Notes under the pieces: generated by a model | What the model was told of the DNA's origin: nothing | Seen by the model: the letters and a program-made list of their open reading frames with translations, nothing else | Database searches by the model: none | Part shown: positions 16,321-24,622 of the stretch, piece after piece | How the letters are laid out: each line of letters begins with the position of its first letter | Numbering within the stretch: position 1 is the stretch's first letter | Position numbers and translations under genes: made by a program | Assembly (NCBI GenBank): GCA_900548875.1 | Contig: URMA01000022.1 | Span: 1-40,967 of the forward strand | Length of the DNA stretch: 40,967 nt | Source of the DNA: an uncultured Porphyromonadaceae bacterium | GTDB lineage: Bacteria; Bacteroidota; Bacteroidia; Bacteroidales; Muribaculaceae | Reading direction: 5' to 3'

Positions 16321-17124
16321 ATGGTAACAGAATTCAAAAATCATTTAGTAAGAACTAATCTTGCCAGAAACACCATTAATTCGTATGTGTGGACTTTGGA
16401 GTATTTTCTCAAAAATTATGGGGAAGTGAACAAAAAGAACCTTTTAGCTTATAAAGGGGATTTAGTCGAGAACTTCAAACCGCAAACTGTAAATCTACGC
16501 TTGCAAGGTATCAACAAGTATCTGGAGTTTACAAAGCAAGAAAAGTTAAAAATGAAGTTCGTAAAGGTACAACAGAAGAATTTTTTGGAAAACGTAATCA
16601 GCGATGCAGATTATAAATTTCTCAAATCCAGACTCAAGGCTGATGGTTATGATGAATGGTATTTCATTGTTTGGTTTATGGCTGCTACCGGAGCACGAGT
16701 CAGTGAATTACTCCATATCAAAGCAGAGCATATCGGTGTAGGTTATCTTGACTTATATAGTAAAGGTGGAAAGATTCGTCGGTTATACATTCCTAAGAAT
16801 TTACGAATAGAAGCAGATAAATGGTTAAAAAGCCAAGGCTTAACATCTGGCTATATCTTTCTAAATCGTTTTGGACAACGTATCACCACTCGTGGAATAG
16901 CGTCGCAACTCAAACATTTTGCCGAAAAATACGGTATGAATAAGGAAGTAGTTTATCCTCATTCATTCCGTCACCGTTTTGCCAAGAACTTCCTTGACCG
17001 CTTTAACGACCTTGCTTTACTTGCCGACCTTATGGGACATGAAAGTATTGAAACAACTCGTATTTATCTTCGCCGTACAGCAAGTGAACAGCAGAAAATT
17101 GTAGATAAAGTCGTGAACTGGTAG
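16321..17124 (+). CDS. Tyrosine recombinase, probable hsdS invertase
   Basis: A 267-residue recombinase. The N-terminal SAM-like core-binding domain spans about residues 3-75 (RTNLARNTINSYVWTLEYFL). The catalytic domain spans about 95-265 with the full set: Arg126 in ATGARVSELL, Lys148/Lys151 in YSKGGKIRR, His214 and Arg217 in HSFRHRF, His240 in LMGHES and nucleophile Tyr249. It is short and lacks phage-integrase arm-binding extensions, like the Xer-type enzymes that drive DNA inversion in Bacteroidota. It lies between oppositely oriented hsdS copies, inside both predicted invertible segments, so it would flip with each event. A shared terminator (17134-17174) separates it from the convergent active hsdS. 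Its own promoter is not obvious. Confidence 0.88.
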   Translation: MVTEFKNHLVRTNLARNTINSYVWTLEYFLKNYGEVNKKNLLAYKGDLVENFKPQTVNLRLQGINKYLEFTKQEKLKMKFVKVQQKNFLENVISDADYKFLKSRLKADGYDEWYFIVWFMAATGARVSELLHIKAEHIGVGYLDLYSKGGKIRRLYIPKNLRIEADKWLKSQGLTSGYIFLNRFGQRITTRGIASQLKHFAEKYGMNKEVVYPHSFRHRFAKNFLDRFNDLALLADLMGHESIETTRIYLRRTASEQQKIVDKVVNW

Positions 17125-17133
17125 TCAGTCAAT

Positions 17134-17174
17134 AGCCTTTAGAAGTGCAATTACTTACACTTCTAAGGCTTTTT
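17134..17174. terminator. Bidirectional terminator between recombinase and active hsdS
   Basis: Stem 17134-17147 with 17058-equivalent arm 17158-17170 (AGCC..TTAGAAGTG paired with CACTTCTAAGGCT, one bulged base), 10-nt loop and a T-run at 17170-17174 for the plus strand. The active hsdS stop (17155-17157) falls in the loop, so the structure serves the 3' ends of both convergent genes. Confidence 0.7.
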
Positions 17175-18615
17175 GTATATTGTCAAGTGAAGAGAATAGC
17201 TTTTCTATCTTTGCAACTATGCGGTATTGTTCTGCAAGAGGAGGTAAGAAAATATGCATATTTTCTAAAACCCCAATATATAATTCCTTTTGGTTTGTGC
17301 TTCCCGCAAGATTCTCTTCCATATATTGTTGTATAGAGTCAGAAGATATATAAGCATAAACATATTGAGGACAAATACTTTTCACCACTCTTACGACAGA
17401 AACATGTGAATCAGGAACTACAAAGGGATAGTTACCCAAGCAATTTGCATTAAATAATCTTGTTCTTCCAACAGTGCCAGTACCCGTTGAATTTACAAGA
17501 ATATCCCCAGTTTGTAATTTGTAAACTTCATTCCACTTGTTAATCGTAGAAGGGTCTAAAAATCTTGCTTGCTCTAATGATATGCCACCATCTTTTAGAT
17601 TACATTTTTGAGCAAATACAGGGTATGTTTTATCGTCTTCCGAGTATTTGGGTGATTTTCCTCTTGACAAGAAAGAACATATATCGACCAATTTGCAGGC
17701 ACACCAATTTTCCAGAATCTTCTCATACTGCGCGTTATCACAAGGTGTGAAACTAGGATTTATGCGTTTCAATAGCTCAATGGCTGGCTCGTCGTCCGGA
17801 TCTTGCGGTACCAGTTTTCCGTGAACGGCAAGGTCGAGGATTTTGCTTTTGGTTTGTTTGATAGTTCTTTGCAAATCAGCTTTGCCTTGTTCAATTTCAT
17901 CAATCAAAGCAAACCATCTCTCTATTTCTGCTACTATACGATATTGTTCAGCCAAAGGAGGTAATGGAACTTGTAAATCGGTAAAAATTCCTTTATGAAC
18001 TCTTTGCTGTCCAACAACTCCTTTGAAATATTTTGTTCCCTCACTTATATACCATTGTGACTTAAAGAGATATAGATAGAATTTTGCATGAATGTTTAAT
18101 GGACGCAGGATAACTAATTCAGTAGTTCCTGCGCCATAATTATTAGGAAGATTTTGAAATATCGTTGATTTGAGATTTTCAAAGCAAGGAGATATCTTTG
18201 CTATACCGATGTCTCCATTCCGAAAGTGGCAATATCCTTTTTTTACTTCTTTCCAAATGCGATCCTCAAATTGATGATTCCCAGAAAATCCATCATCAAC
18301 ACAAGCCATAGGAATAAATCCCACATTTGTATCATCAGTTATTTCAGATTTTGGATTAAGACAGAATAATTCTGAAACTGGTACAGATTCCCAACACTTT
18401 GGCACCTCAAATGACACATTCTCATAATGTGGCGTATCAGAAGTTTTTGCTGTTTTTTTACTACGCTTTATTTTTCCCTCTTTTATTAGGCGTTCTTTCT
18501 CTGCTTTAATGCGTTCAAGTAATACGGATGCGGGTTCGTCATTAGGGTCTTGTGGGACAAGTTTACCGCGAATGGCGAGGTCTAGTATTTTTTGACGTAA
18601 TTTTTTTGTATCCAT
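17155..18615 (-). CDS. hsdS: Type I restriction-modification specificity subunit HsdS (expressed copy)
   Basis: A 486-residue specificity subunit. It is the DNA-reading part of a type I complex (with HsdM as methylase; with HsdR as restriction enzyme). Layout: constant N-terminus 1-58 with KILDLAIRGKLVPQDPND; recognition domain 1 from about 59 to 215; central helical spacer about 215-270 with the same KILDLAVHGKLVPQDPDD motif; recognition domain 2 from about 285 to 455; C-terminal helix. Domains 1 and 2 differ, so the target should be asymmetric and bipartite. It starts 5 bp after the DUF1016 gene and is the last gene of the hsdR transcript. Inverted repeats at 18416-18443 and 17729-17744 mark the starts of the two domains, so this is probably one of several alternating alleles. 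Confidence 0.92.
   Translation of the reverse strand: MDTKKLRQKILDLAIRGKLVPQDPNDEPASVLLERIKAEKERLIKEGKIKRSKKTAKTSDTPHYENVSFEVPKCWESVPVSELFCLNPKSEITDDTNVGFIPMACVDDGFSGNHQFEDRIWKEVKKGYCHFRNGDIGIAKISPCFENLKSTIFQNLPNNYGAGTTELVILRPLNIHAKFYLYLFKSQWYISEGTKYFKGVVGQQRVHKGIFTDLQVPLPPLAEQYRIVAEIERWFALIDEIEQGKADLQRTIKQTKSKILDLAVHGKLVPQDPDDEPAIELLKRINPSFTPCDNAQYEKILENWCACKLVDICSFLSRGKSPKYSEDDKTYPVFAQKCNLKDGGISLEQARFLDPSTINKWNEVYKLQTGDILVNSTGTGTVGRTRLFNANCLGNYPFVVPDSHVSVVRVVKSICPQYVYAYISSDSIQQYMEENLAGSTNQKELYIGVLENMHIFLPPLAEQYRIVAKIEKLFSSLDNIQKALEV
17729..17744 (-). repeat. Inner inverted repeat, active side (IR-2)
   Basis: Exact 16-bp reverse complement of 15681-15696. It lies at the start of recognition domain 2 (CDNAQY) of the expressed hsdS. 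Recombination between the pair would invert 15681-17744, about 2.06 kb including the recombinase. Confidence 0.6.
18416..18443 (-). repeat. Outer inverted repeat, active side (IR-1)
   Basis: Exact 28-bp reverse complement of 14985-15012, encoding SDTPHYENV (residues about 59-67) at the N-terminal edge of recognition domain 1. Recombination between the pair would invert 14985-18443, about 3.46 kb, replacing everything after residue ~58 of HsdS. Confidence 0.85.
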
Positions 18616-18620
18616 TAGGG

Positions 18621-19772
18621 CTAGTCTTTGTTTAAGAATAGATTACAAAACTCATTCAGTTGCTGCTGCATGCGTTCTTGAGGAATGAGAATGCGTTTGT
18701 ATTCAGCAATCATGGTTGGACTCATGCTTCGGCTCATGGCATATTCTACTACTACCCGGTCAGCTTCAGGGCATAGAATGATACCGATAGACGGGTTTTC
18801 GTTGGACCGTTTTACATCCCGGTCGAGTGCTTCCAAATAAAATTCCAGCTGTCCAAGGTCGCGAGGATGAAACTTTGTCTTTTTTAGTTCTACAGCCACT
18901 AATGCCTGTAAGCCACGATGAAAGAATAGTAAATCAGCCTTGAATGTAGATGCACCAATATTAAGGCGATATTCTTGATCCATGAATATAAAGTCTTTTC
19001 CCAGTTCAAGGATAAACTGTTTCATGTGTTCTATTAGGCCGTTCCTTAGTTTTGTTTCGCTATGCTTTTTCGGCAGGTTGAGAAAATCTACGAACAGGGT
19101 GTCTTTGAACATGGCTGGCGCATTAGGATATCTTTCCAGTAATCCTTTTGACATATTGTCCTTGCTTCCTAATAATCCTGCATAAGTCTGGTTAGAAATG
19201 CAACGTTGGAGTTCTCGTTTTACTAAATGCTCTTTATTGGCATAGAGTATATAAAACAACCGTTCTTCGTCGCTTTTACATCTGCATAAAATTTCTAGGT
19301 GATTAGTCAAGGTCGTTAACTCCAATATCTTTGGCATTTTTCCAACTGTCGACTGGACAAATTGTGCACTTTTTGGCTGCACAATTACAGGTACTTCCTG
19401 TTTATGGTTACTCGCTTCAATTTGTGCAGTTTTTGGCTGCACAAATTCAATATTCAAATATTGTCTTATTGTTGCTATGAACGTTTCAGATGAATATTCA
19501 TCATAAAACATTACCATATTGTAAATGCTCCTTTTACTATAACCTTTGATGTCAGGGCGTTGGGAACGTATATATTCAGACAGTTGCGAAACAACCTTAC
19601 TTCCCCATTCTTCGCTCTTCAGTTTAGTAGATACATATCCACCTACATGCCATGCAGTGAGTAGCAGCTCTTCGTTGACGGCTCTTGAAGCATTACTTTT
19701 GTGTTGGAGAATAATATCTATGATTTCTCCGAATTGTTGTTCTATTGATATTGCGATGTTGTTATTTTTCAT
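18621..19772 (-). CDS. DUF1016 / YhcG-type PD-(D/E)XK nuclease-domain protein in the R-M operon
   Basis: A 383-residue protein from ATG 19772, 4 bp after the hsdM stop; in-frame ATGs at 19811 and 19787 lie inside hsdM and are less likely. Residues about 10-110 form the DUF1016 N-terminal helical domain (LLTAWHVGGYVSTKLKSEEW, SKRSIYNMVMFYDEY). A linker (about 110-145) contains a repeated VQPK(T/S)AQ motif. The C-terminal domain (about 170-375) has the nuclease-like core FKADLLFFHRGLQALVAVEL followed by KK, i.e. Asp then ExK. It lies between hsdM and hsdS, so it is co-expressed with the methylase. Whether it joins the complex, guards it or is a passenger defence gene is unknown. Confidence 0.85.
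   Translation of the reverse strand: MKNNNIAISIEQQFGEIIDIILQHKSNASRAVNEELLLTAWHVGGYVSTKLKSEEWGSKVVSQLSEYIRSQRPDIKGYSKRSIYNMVMFYDEYSSETFIATIRQYLNIEFVQPKTAQIEASNHKQEVPVIVQPKSAQFVQSTVGKMPKILELTTLTNHLEILCRCKSDEERLFYILYANKEHLVKRELQRCISNQTYAGLLGSKDNMSKGLLERYPNAPAMFKDTLFVDFLNLPKKHSETKLRNGLIEHMKQFILELGKDFIFMDQEYRLNIGASTFKADLLFFHRGLQALVAVELKKTKFHPRDLGQLEFYLEALDRDVKRSNENPSIGIILCPEADRVVVEYAMSRSMSPTMIAEYKRILIPQERMQQQLNEFCNLFLNKD
19362..19445 (-). repeat. 60-nt-period direct repeat with palindromic arms inside the DUF1016 linker
   Basis: Positions 19362-19385 and 19422-19445 are almost identical, exactly 60 nt apart, and encode VQPKSAQ and VQPKTAQ. Each copy is itself an inverted repeat (TTGTGCA ... TGCACAA around a 9-nt centre). 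It lies between the two domains and keeps the frame. Confidence 0.6.
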
Positions 19773-19776
19773 ACGC

Positions 19777-21210
19777 TTAATCTTCATGTATGTTTGCAAG
19801 CAGTTTCTCAAGTTCTTCTACTGCAGAACTAATAGTTTTACTTTTCTCTTTTATATCAGCCATAAGCTCAGCCAAGGAGCGATTATCAGTTTCTCCTCCT
19901 TGTTTTATCCAGGTTATGTCAAGGCTTGTCTTGTCACGAGTGAGAATATCATCTACCGGATATTTTCGCCAACGACCTTGAGGGTTATTGTCTGCATCAT
20001 ATGTCTCTTTGCGTCCTCCTAAGTTTCCGGTATTATAGCATGTGACAAAATCATCCAAATGATGTCTTTCCAGTTTATTTGTGGCAAGAGTGTGTTTGAT
20101 ACCCGTTCGATAATCGTAAAACCATACTTCCTTTGTTGGTTGTCCTTTTGTGAAAAATAAAACATTAGCCTTGACTCCTTGTGCATAGAATATACCTGTT
20201 GGCAAACGGAGTATCGTATGTAAATTGAAGTCAGAGAGCAACTTCTTGCGAATTGTTTCTCCGGCACCGCCTTCAAAAAGTACATTATCGGGTAATACTA
20301 CGGCTGCACGACCTCCGGTTTTGAGCATTAACATAATGTGTTGAAGAAAGTTCAACTGATTATTCTTCGTTTCTACATAGAAATCCGGACGGTTGATATC
20401 AACAGAACCTGCCGGACGAGTGCCGAAAGGAGGATTGGCAAGTATTACATCTACAAGGGTGGATGGTTCTTTCTCCAAGGAATCCTCGCAAACAATCGGG
20501 CTCCGGTCTGTTCCCACACCATGTAAATATAGGTTCATAGAAGCAAGCGTTACAACCAATGGAGTGTTATCTATGCCATGCAGTGCCTTGTTACGCAAGA
20601 AATCACGTTTTTCCTTACTGGCAGACTGTTCTTTCATGTAATCATATGCAGTCAAGAGAAAACCTCCGGTGCCGCAGGCCGGGTCACAGACCGTTTCTCC
20701 AATTTGCGGGGCTATGCAATCTACCATTGCTTTAATGAGCGGGCGTGGAGTAAAGTACTGACCAGCACCACTTTTCTTGTCCTGTCCATTCTTCTCAAGG
20801 ATGCTTTCGTAGATAGCACCTTTCACGTCTCCATCCATGATCAGCCATTGTTCCTCATCAATCATGGTAATGACTTTTTTCAAATAGACTGGCTTGTCAA
20901 TCTTGTTTTGTGCTTTTGTATAAATTGTGCCGATAAGGTTTTCCTGTTCACTCAGCTGTTTCAGAGTATCTTCGTATTGCTTTACTAAATCTAGACCGTC
21001 AAGAGATATTAAATCACTCCATTGATAACCAGATGGTATTGCTGATTCTTCTCCAAACATTTCTACATTCTCTGCATCCATCTTTAAAAATAGAAGATAG
21101 GTGAGCTGTGTAATATAATCTGTAAAACCGATACCTTGTCCGGCAAGGGTTGTTGCCAGATTCCAAACTTTTTTGGTGAGCGATTGCTCTGTTGTATTAT
21201 TTGTTGTCAT
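19777..21210 (-). CDS. hsdM: Type I restriction-modification DNA methyltransferase subunit HsdM
   Basis: A 477-residue N6-adenine methyltransferase. An N-terminal helical HsdM domain (about 8-140, including FTDYITQLTYLLFLKM) is followed by the SAM-binding motif I DPACGTGG (176-183) and catalytic motif IV NPPF (259-262). The QYFTPRPLIKAMVD stretch (151-164) is also typical of HsdM. With HsdS it would methylate adenines in a bipartite target to protect self DNA; with HsdR it forms the restriction complex. The start is ATG at 21210, 4 bp after hsdR. It ends 4 bp before the DUF1016 start. No damaging change was seen. Confidence 0.95.
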   Translation of the reverse strand: MTTNNTTEQSLTKKVWNLATTLAGQGIGFTDYITQLTYLLFLKMDAENVEMFGEESAIPSGYQWSDLISLDGLDLVKQYEDTLKQLSEQENLIGTIYTKAQNKIDKPVYLKKVITMIDEEQWLIMDGDVKGAIYESILEKNGQDKKSGAGQYFTPRPLIKAMVDCIAPQIGETVCDPACGTGGFLLTAYDYMKEQSASKEKRDFLRNKALHGIDNTPLVVTLASMNLYLHGVGTDRSPIVCEDSLEKEPSTLVDVILANPPFGTRPAGSVDINRPDFYVETKNNQLNFLQHIMLMLKTGGRAAVVLPDNVLFEGGAGETIRKKLLSDFNLHTILRLPTGIFYAQGVKANVLFFTKGQPTKEVWFYDYRTGIKHTLATNKLERHHLDDFVTCYNTGNLGGRKETYDADNNPQGRWRKYPVDDILTRDKTSLDITWIKQGGETDNRSLAELMADIKEKSKTISSAVEELEKLLANIHED

Positions 21211-21214
21211 AAAT

Positions 21215-23920
21215 TTATGCTGCTTTTCTTAAAACTACAAATGTGTATAGAGACTTTAAGGCTTCGTTGGCTTTTTGCATATTGCCAAAGGCACGAATCA
21301 TTTGTGCTGCTTGGGTAGCATCATCTTCACGAATCTCTTTGATCGTACAAGCTCCGTTGGAAGCAATATAATCTACAATACGACTGATAACTTCACGTTG
21401 TTTATCTGTTATTTCGCGCTGGTTTTGTCCTAACCATAGATTAAAATACTGTTTAGAGGTAGAAACAACACTTTCCAATCGCTCAATTTGGTGTAATGCA
21501 AAACGTACAAGCTGTATGATATTTGTTAAAGCCTCGCTCTCTTCTTTCGTAGAAGAGCGTCGAACGCTGTTGGGGTTCAGAATGGCGTATGAGTTCCATA
21601 ATTGCTTGGAAGTAAAATGATTGTTAGCCATCTTGAGCTTGTTTTCCAAATCTTTTAGCATTGAATAGGTAATTGGTTCACCTTCATTATTATAAATTAT
21701 ACGTAGAGCTTCTATTTCATCCCGATGTTCTTTGCAGAAATTTTCAAAGGCTTCTGTTGTACTTTTTGCTTCTTCCAGAGAAAAGCCTTTAGATATAAGC
21801 GTGTCCTCACCAGGCATCAGTGTGTTGACAAACCCGGCAGCAAGAATAAGCAGATATCGACGCGCATCTGCGTGATTTGCAATCGGAGCTACTAAACCTT
21901 TCCGTTCGTTATTAGGCTCTTTGGTACTTATGAATGGCGGCAGGATGTTGTGCTCGAATGCTTCATAAATTCTTGAAGCAAGTTCTTTCATGTCGTCATT
22001 AGCCAAACGTACGAACTCATTTCGCTGCGAATTATCTGCTTTGTTGTATATTCTGGAAAGTGTTGCAGCAAGACGTTTCAGATGCTCATCTGGAAGGTAA
22101 CCATGGGTAATTTGTTCCAACAGCTCTTTAAGAGTAATAATCTTTGTAGTCGGCTCATCTGTTATCGTAGGTATTGTTTTTTCATGTTCAGTAACACCTA
22201 CGGCATCAATCAAATAAAAACAATCTTTGCTGAACGCATTTGGGGTAACATTCCGTAACTGCTCATCTCCAATTGTGCGTACACCACGTCCTTTCATCTG
22301 TATATAGAGCGGTAAAGATTCTACATCACGCATGAAAATCAATACTTCAAGAGGCTTAACATCTGTACCAGTTGCTACCAATGTACAAGTTACGGCAATT
22401 CTGAAATCCTTATCATTCCGGAACTGACGTATCAATTCATTACTATCGCCCGCAGAATAAGTTATTTTTTGCACAAAACGGTCATCTGTACGTCCAAATA
22501 CCTCTTTAGCTATCTGTACGATATTGCTGGCATGAGTCTCATTTAGAGCAAATATCAAAGTCTTTGGCAGATAGTCAAAATTGGCATCCCGCTGTGGATC
22601 ATTAAATAACTCCGTATAGACTACATCACGATAAGTAGACAGAATAAGTTTTATTTGCGCAGGATTAATGACACTTCTGTTTAGCTCTTTATTGGTATAT
22701 GTTTTCGTTTCTTTATTGGAAATAGTTTTTACATCTCCGGTATAACGTGTTTCTTCTTTGATTTTTTCTCCTTCTAATATAGCACCGCCATTTTCTGTAA
22801 CTTGAGTTTTGATTCGATATACACGGCAATCTACATTTACACCATCAACGATACTTTTCTCCAATGTGTAGTTAACTATGCGATTATTGTTAAAGAATGC
22901 CATTGTTTCTGGAATTGGTGTGGCTGTCAATCCTACAAGTCTGGCTGTATCAAAATATTCCAATACCTTACGCCAATTCCCATAAATGGAGCGGTGACAC
23001 TCATCTATGATAATCAAATCAAAGTAATCATGTGGTAAATTGGGATTAGGAGGCAATACAACTTCTTCTGTAGGCTCATTATCATCATCGTTGTCATTAT
23101 CCTCAATAGTATCTCCTCTCAGAAAAGAAAAAAGACGCTGTATTGTTGAGATAACGACGTTACTATCAGATGGTATAGAAGAGGAACGAAGACGATTCAC
23201 TGTAAATATTGTATTGAATGCATCTCCATTTTCTGTTAGCCGAAAAGTACCAAATTCTCCCTCTGCCTGTTTCCCGAGGTTATTTCTGTCCACAAGAAAT
23301 AATACTCTTCTCATTGGAGTATATGAAAGAAGACGATATGCAGCAAGACATGCGGTATATGTCTTACCTGCACCTGTAGCCAAAACCATCAAGGCGCGAT
23401 TCTGCCCACTCCTGAAACTTTTTTCCAGTTCAGTAACTGCCTCATACTGACAATCACGTAATCCTTTTTTTCGCAAAGTTGGGAGTCCGGCAAAATAATC
23501 ATTTATTCCCAACAGCTTAACCAATTCATGAGGAGTTGGAATCGTTATAATTTGCTTGAAACAAGAATCCTGTTTACGAAAGTCACAGAAGTACAAGTCT
23601 TTTCCATTTGAAGTAAATATGAAAGGCAAAGGTTTTTGGTATACTTGATAGATATTAGGAACATTTCTGGCATATAAAACAGCCTGTTCGCACACAGTAT
23701 CGGAAAAAGGATCAATCTCTTCTCTTTTTGCTTCAAGCACACCAACAGCCTTTCCGTTAATGAAAAGGAAATAATCAGCCTCAAGGTTACCTTTTAAAAG
23801 CCCTTCTCTTATAGCAACTGCAGTACAGTTTGGTTCATAGTTGTTTCTATCAACCACTTTCCATCCAGCATCAGTAAACCATTGATCTATTTTTTGTCTC
23901 GCTTTTTCTTCTGGTGTCAT
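21215..23920 (-). CDS. hsdR: Type I restriction endonuclease subunit HsdR
   Basis: A 901-residue DNA translocase/nuclease that cuts unmodified DNA. The N-terminal PD-(D/E)XK nuclease core is intact: Asp49 in EADYF, and Glu63 and Lys65 in VLEAKRE. The superfamily 2 motor shows Walker A ATGAGKTY (181-188), the DECH box, LTATP, and motif VI MKGRGVRT. The C-terminal helical region (about 640-900) fits the EcoEI-type R subunit. An acidic, low-complexity stretch (DTIEDNDNDDDNEPTEE) interrupts the motor before DECH. It is the first gene of the hsdR-hsdM-DUF1016-hsdS transcript. The genes here are visibly more AT-rich than the flanks, suggesting acquisition by transfer. Confidence 0.95.
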   Translation of the reverse strand: MTPEEKARQKIDQWFTDAGWKVVDRNNYEPNCTAVAIREGLLKGNLEADYFLFINGKAVGVLEAKREEIDPFSDTVCEQAVLYARNVPNIYQVYQKPLPFIFTSNGKDLYFCDFRKQDSCFKQIITIPTPHELVKLLGINDYFAGLPTLRKKGLRDCQYEAVTELEKSFRSGQNRALMVLATGAGKTYTACLAAYRLLSYTPMRRVLFLVDRNNLGKQAEGEFGTFRLTENGDAFNTIFTVNRLRSSSIPSDSNVVISTIQRLFSFLRGDTIEDNDNDDDNEPTEEVVLPPNPNLPHDYFDLIIIDECHRSIYGNWRKVLEYFDTARLVGLTATPIPETMAFFNNNRIVNYTLEKSIVDGVNVDCRVYRIKTQVTENGGAILEGEKIKEETRYTGDVKTISNKETKTYTNKELNRSVINPAQIKLILSTYRDVVYTELFNDPQRDANFDYLPKTLIFALNETHASNIVQIAKEVFGRTDDRFVQKITYSAGDSNELIRQFRNDKDFRIAVTCTLVATGTDVKPLEVLIFMRDVESLPLYIQMKGRGVRTIGDEQLRNVTPNAFSKDCFYLIDAVGVTEHEKTIPTITDEPTTKIITLKELLEQITHGYLPDEHLKRLAATLSRIYNKADNSQRNEFVRLANDDMKELASRIYEAFEHNILPPFISTKEPNNERKGLVAPIANHADARRYLLILAAGFVNTLMPGEDTLISKGFSLEEAKSTTEAFENFCKEHRDEIEALRIIYNNEGEPITYSMLKDLENKLKMANNHFTSKQLWNSYAILNPNSVRRSSTKEESEALTNIIQLVRFALHQIERLESVVSTSKQYFNLWLGQNQREITDKQREVISRIVDYIASNGACTIKEIREDDATQAAQMIRAFGNMQKANEALKSLYTFVVLRKAA

Positions 23921-24023
23921 ATATTCCTATATTTTTATATTATCGGAAGTTGCACTCTAAAAAATAATGGACGTTTAAAAGTCCTTGTTATGCATTCATT
24001 TTTGAGTCTGTTCCATTATTCTA

Positions 24024-24031
24024 CAAATATA
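24024..24031 (-). promoter_or_regulatory. Putative -7 box of the hsdR-M-S operon
   Basis: Minus-strand TATATTTG, an exact TAnnTTTG match, about 104 bp upstream of the hsdR ATG at 23920. No good -33 TTTG. The surrounding gene-free interval (23921-24121) is AT-rich and contains nothing else I recognise. Confidence 0.45.
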
Positions 24032-24121
24032 GCGAATATAATGAATAGTTAGAATTGTTTTGTGAGGATTATAGATATTCGTGTTTTTATTTGATAATTG
24101 CGTTTTTGTCTGTGTTTCCTG

Positions 24122-24610
24122 TCATCCTTCCCATTCGGTGATTTGGCCGGTGGTGAGGGTGGGGTGGACGGCGATGAGGCGTTGGTTGGTGCTGCCTTTG
24201 AAGCGCAGTCCGAGCTGCTTGTTGTCGAGTAGGAAAGGGCCGTCGACTACTACGTCGATGTAGTCGAGCAGGGAGCGTAGTGTGGGTGATGCCACGATTT
24301 GCTCCCATGTGAAGCCTGTGTAGCACCAGATGTTTTTTCCGTACCGTTGTTTGATCTGCCGGCAAAGTTCCAGTGTTTCCGTGGGATGGTAGAGGGGATC
24401 GCCGCCCGAAAGTGTCACGTTGAAGTCGTTTTCTTCAACGACGGCCAGAATTTCTTCCAGGTCCATAGCTGTACCACCGTCGAACGCCCACGATTCCGGA
24501 TTGTGGCAACCCGGACAGCCGTGGTGGCAGCCTGTCATATAGATGGAGGTACGCAGGCCCGGACCGTCGACTGTCGTGCCTTCGACGATGTCAAGTATGT
24601 TGATTTTCAT
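24122..24610 (-). CDS. nrdG: Anaerobic ribonucleoside-triphosphate reductase activating protein
   Basis: A 162-residue radical-SAM enzyme. The cluster motif is CX3CX2C: Cys28, Cys32 and Cys35 in MTGCHHGCPGCHNPESW, followed by a short SAM-binding fold with VTLSGGDPLYH (about 80-90). It uses reduced iron-sulfur and SAM to generate the glycyl radical on NrdD. It lies 12 bp downstream of nrdD, the usual order, and is close in length to the family norm of about 155-165. It enables dNTP synthesis without oxygen, consistent with an anaerobe. Confidence 0.95.
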   Translation of the reverse strand: MKINILDIVEGTTVDGPGLRTSIYMTGCHHGCPGCHNPESWAFDGGTAMDLEEILAVVEENDFNVTLSGGDPLYHPTETLELCRQIKQRYGKNIWCYTGFTWEQIVASPTLRSLLDYIDVVVDGPFLLDNKQLGLRFKGSTNQRLIAVHPTLTTGQITEWEG

Positions 24611-24622
24611 TTTCGTAAGGGC

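Noticed and set aside
23060..23110. The repetitive acidic-codon stretch in hsdR as a possible phase-variable microsatellite
   Set aside because: The codons are mixed, not a pure short tandem repeat, and it reads as an acidic loop in frame.
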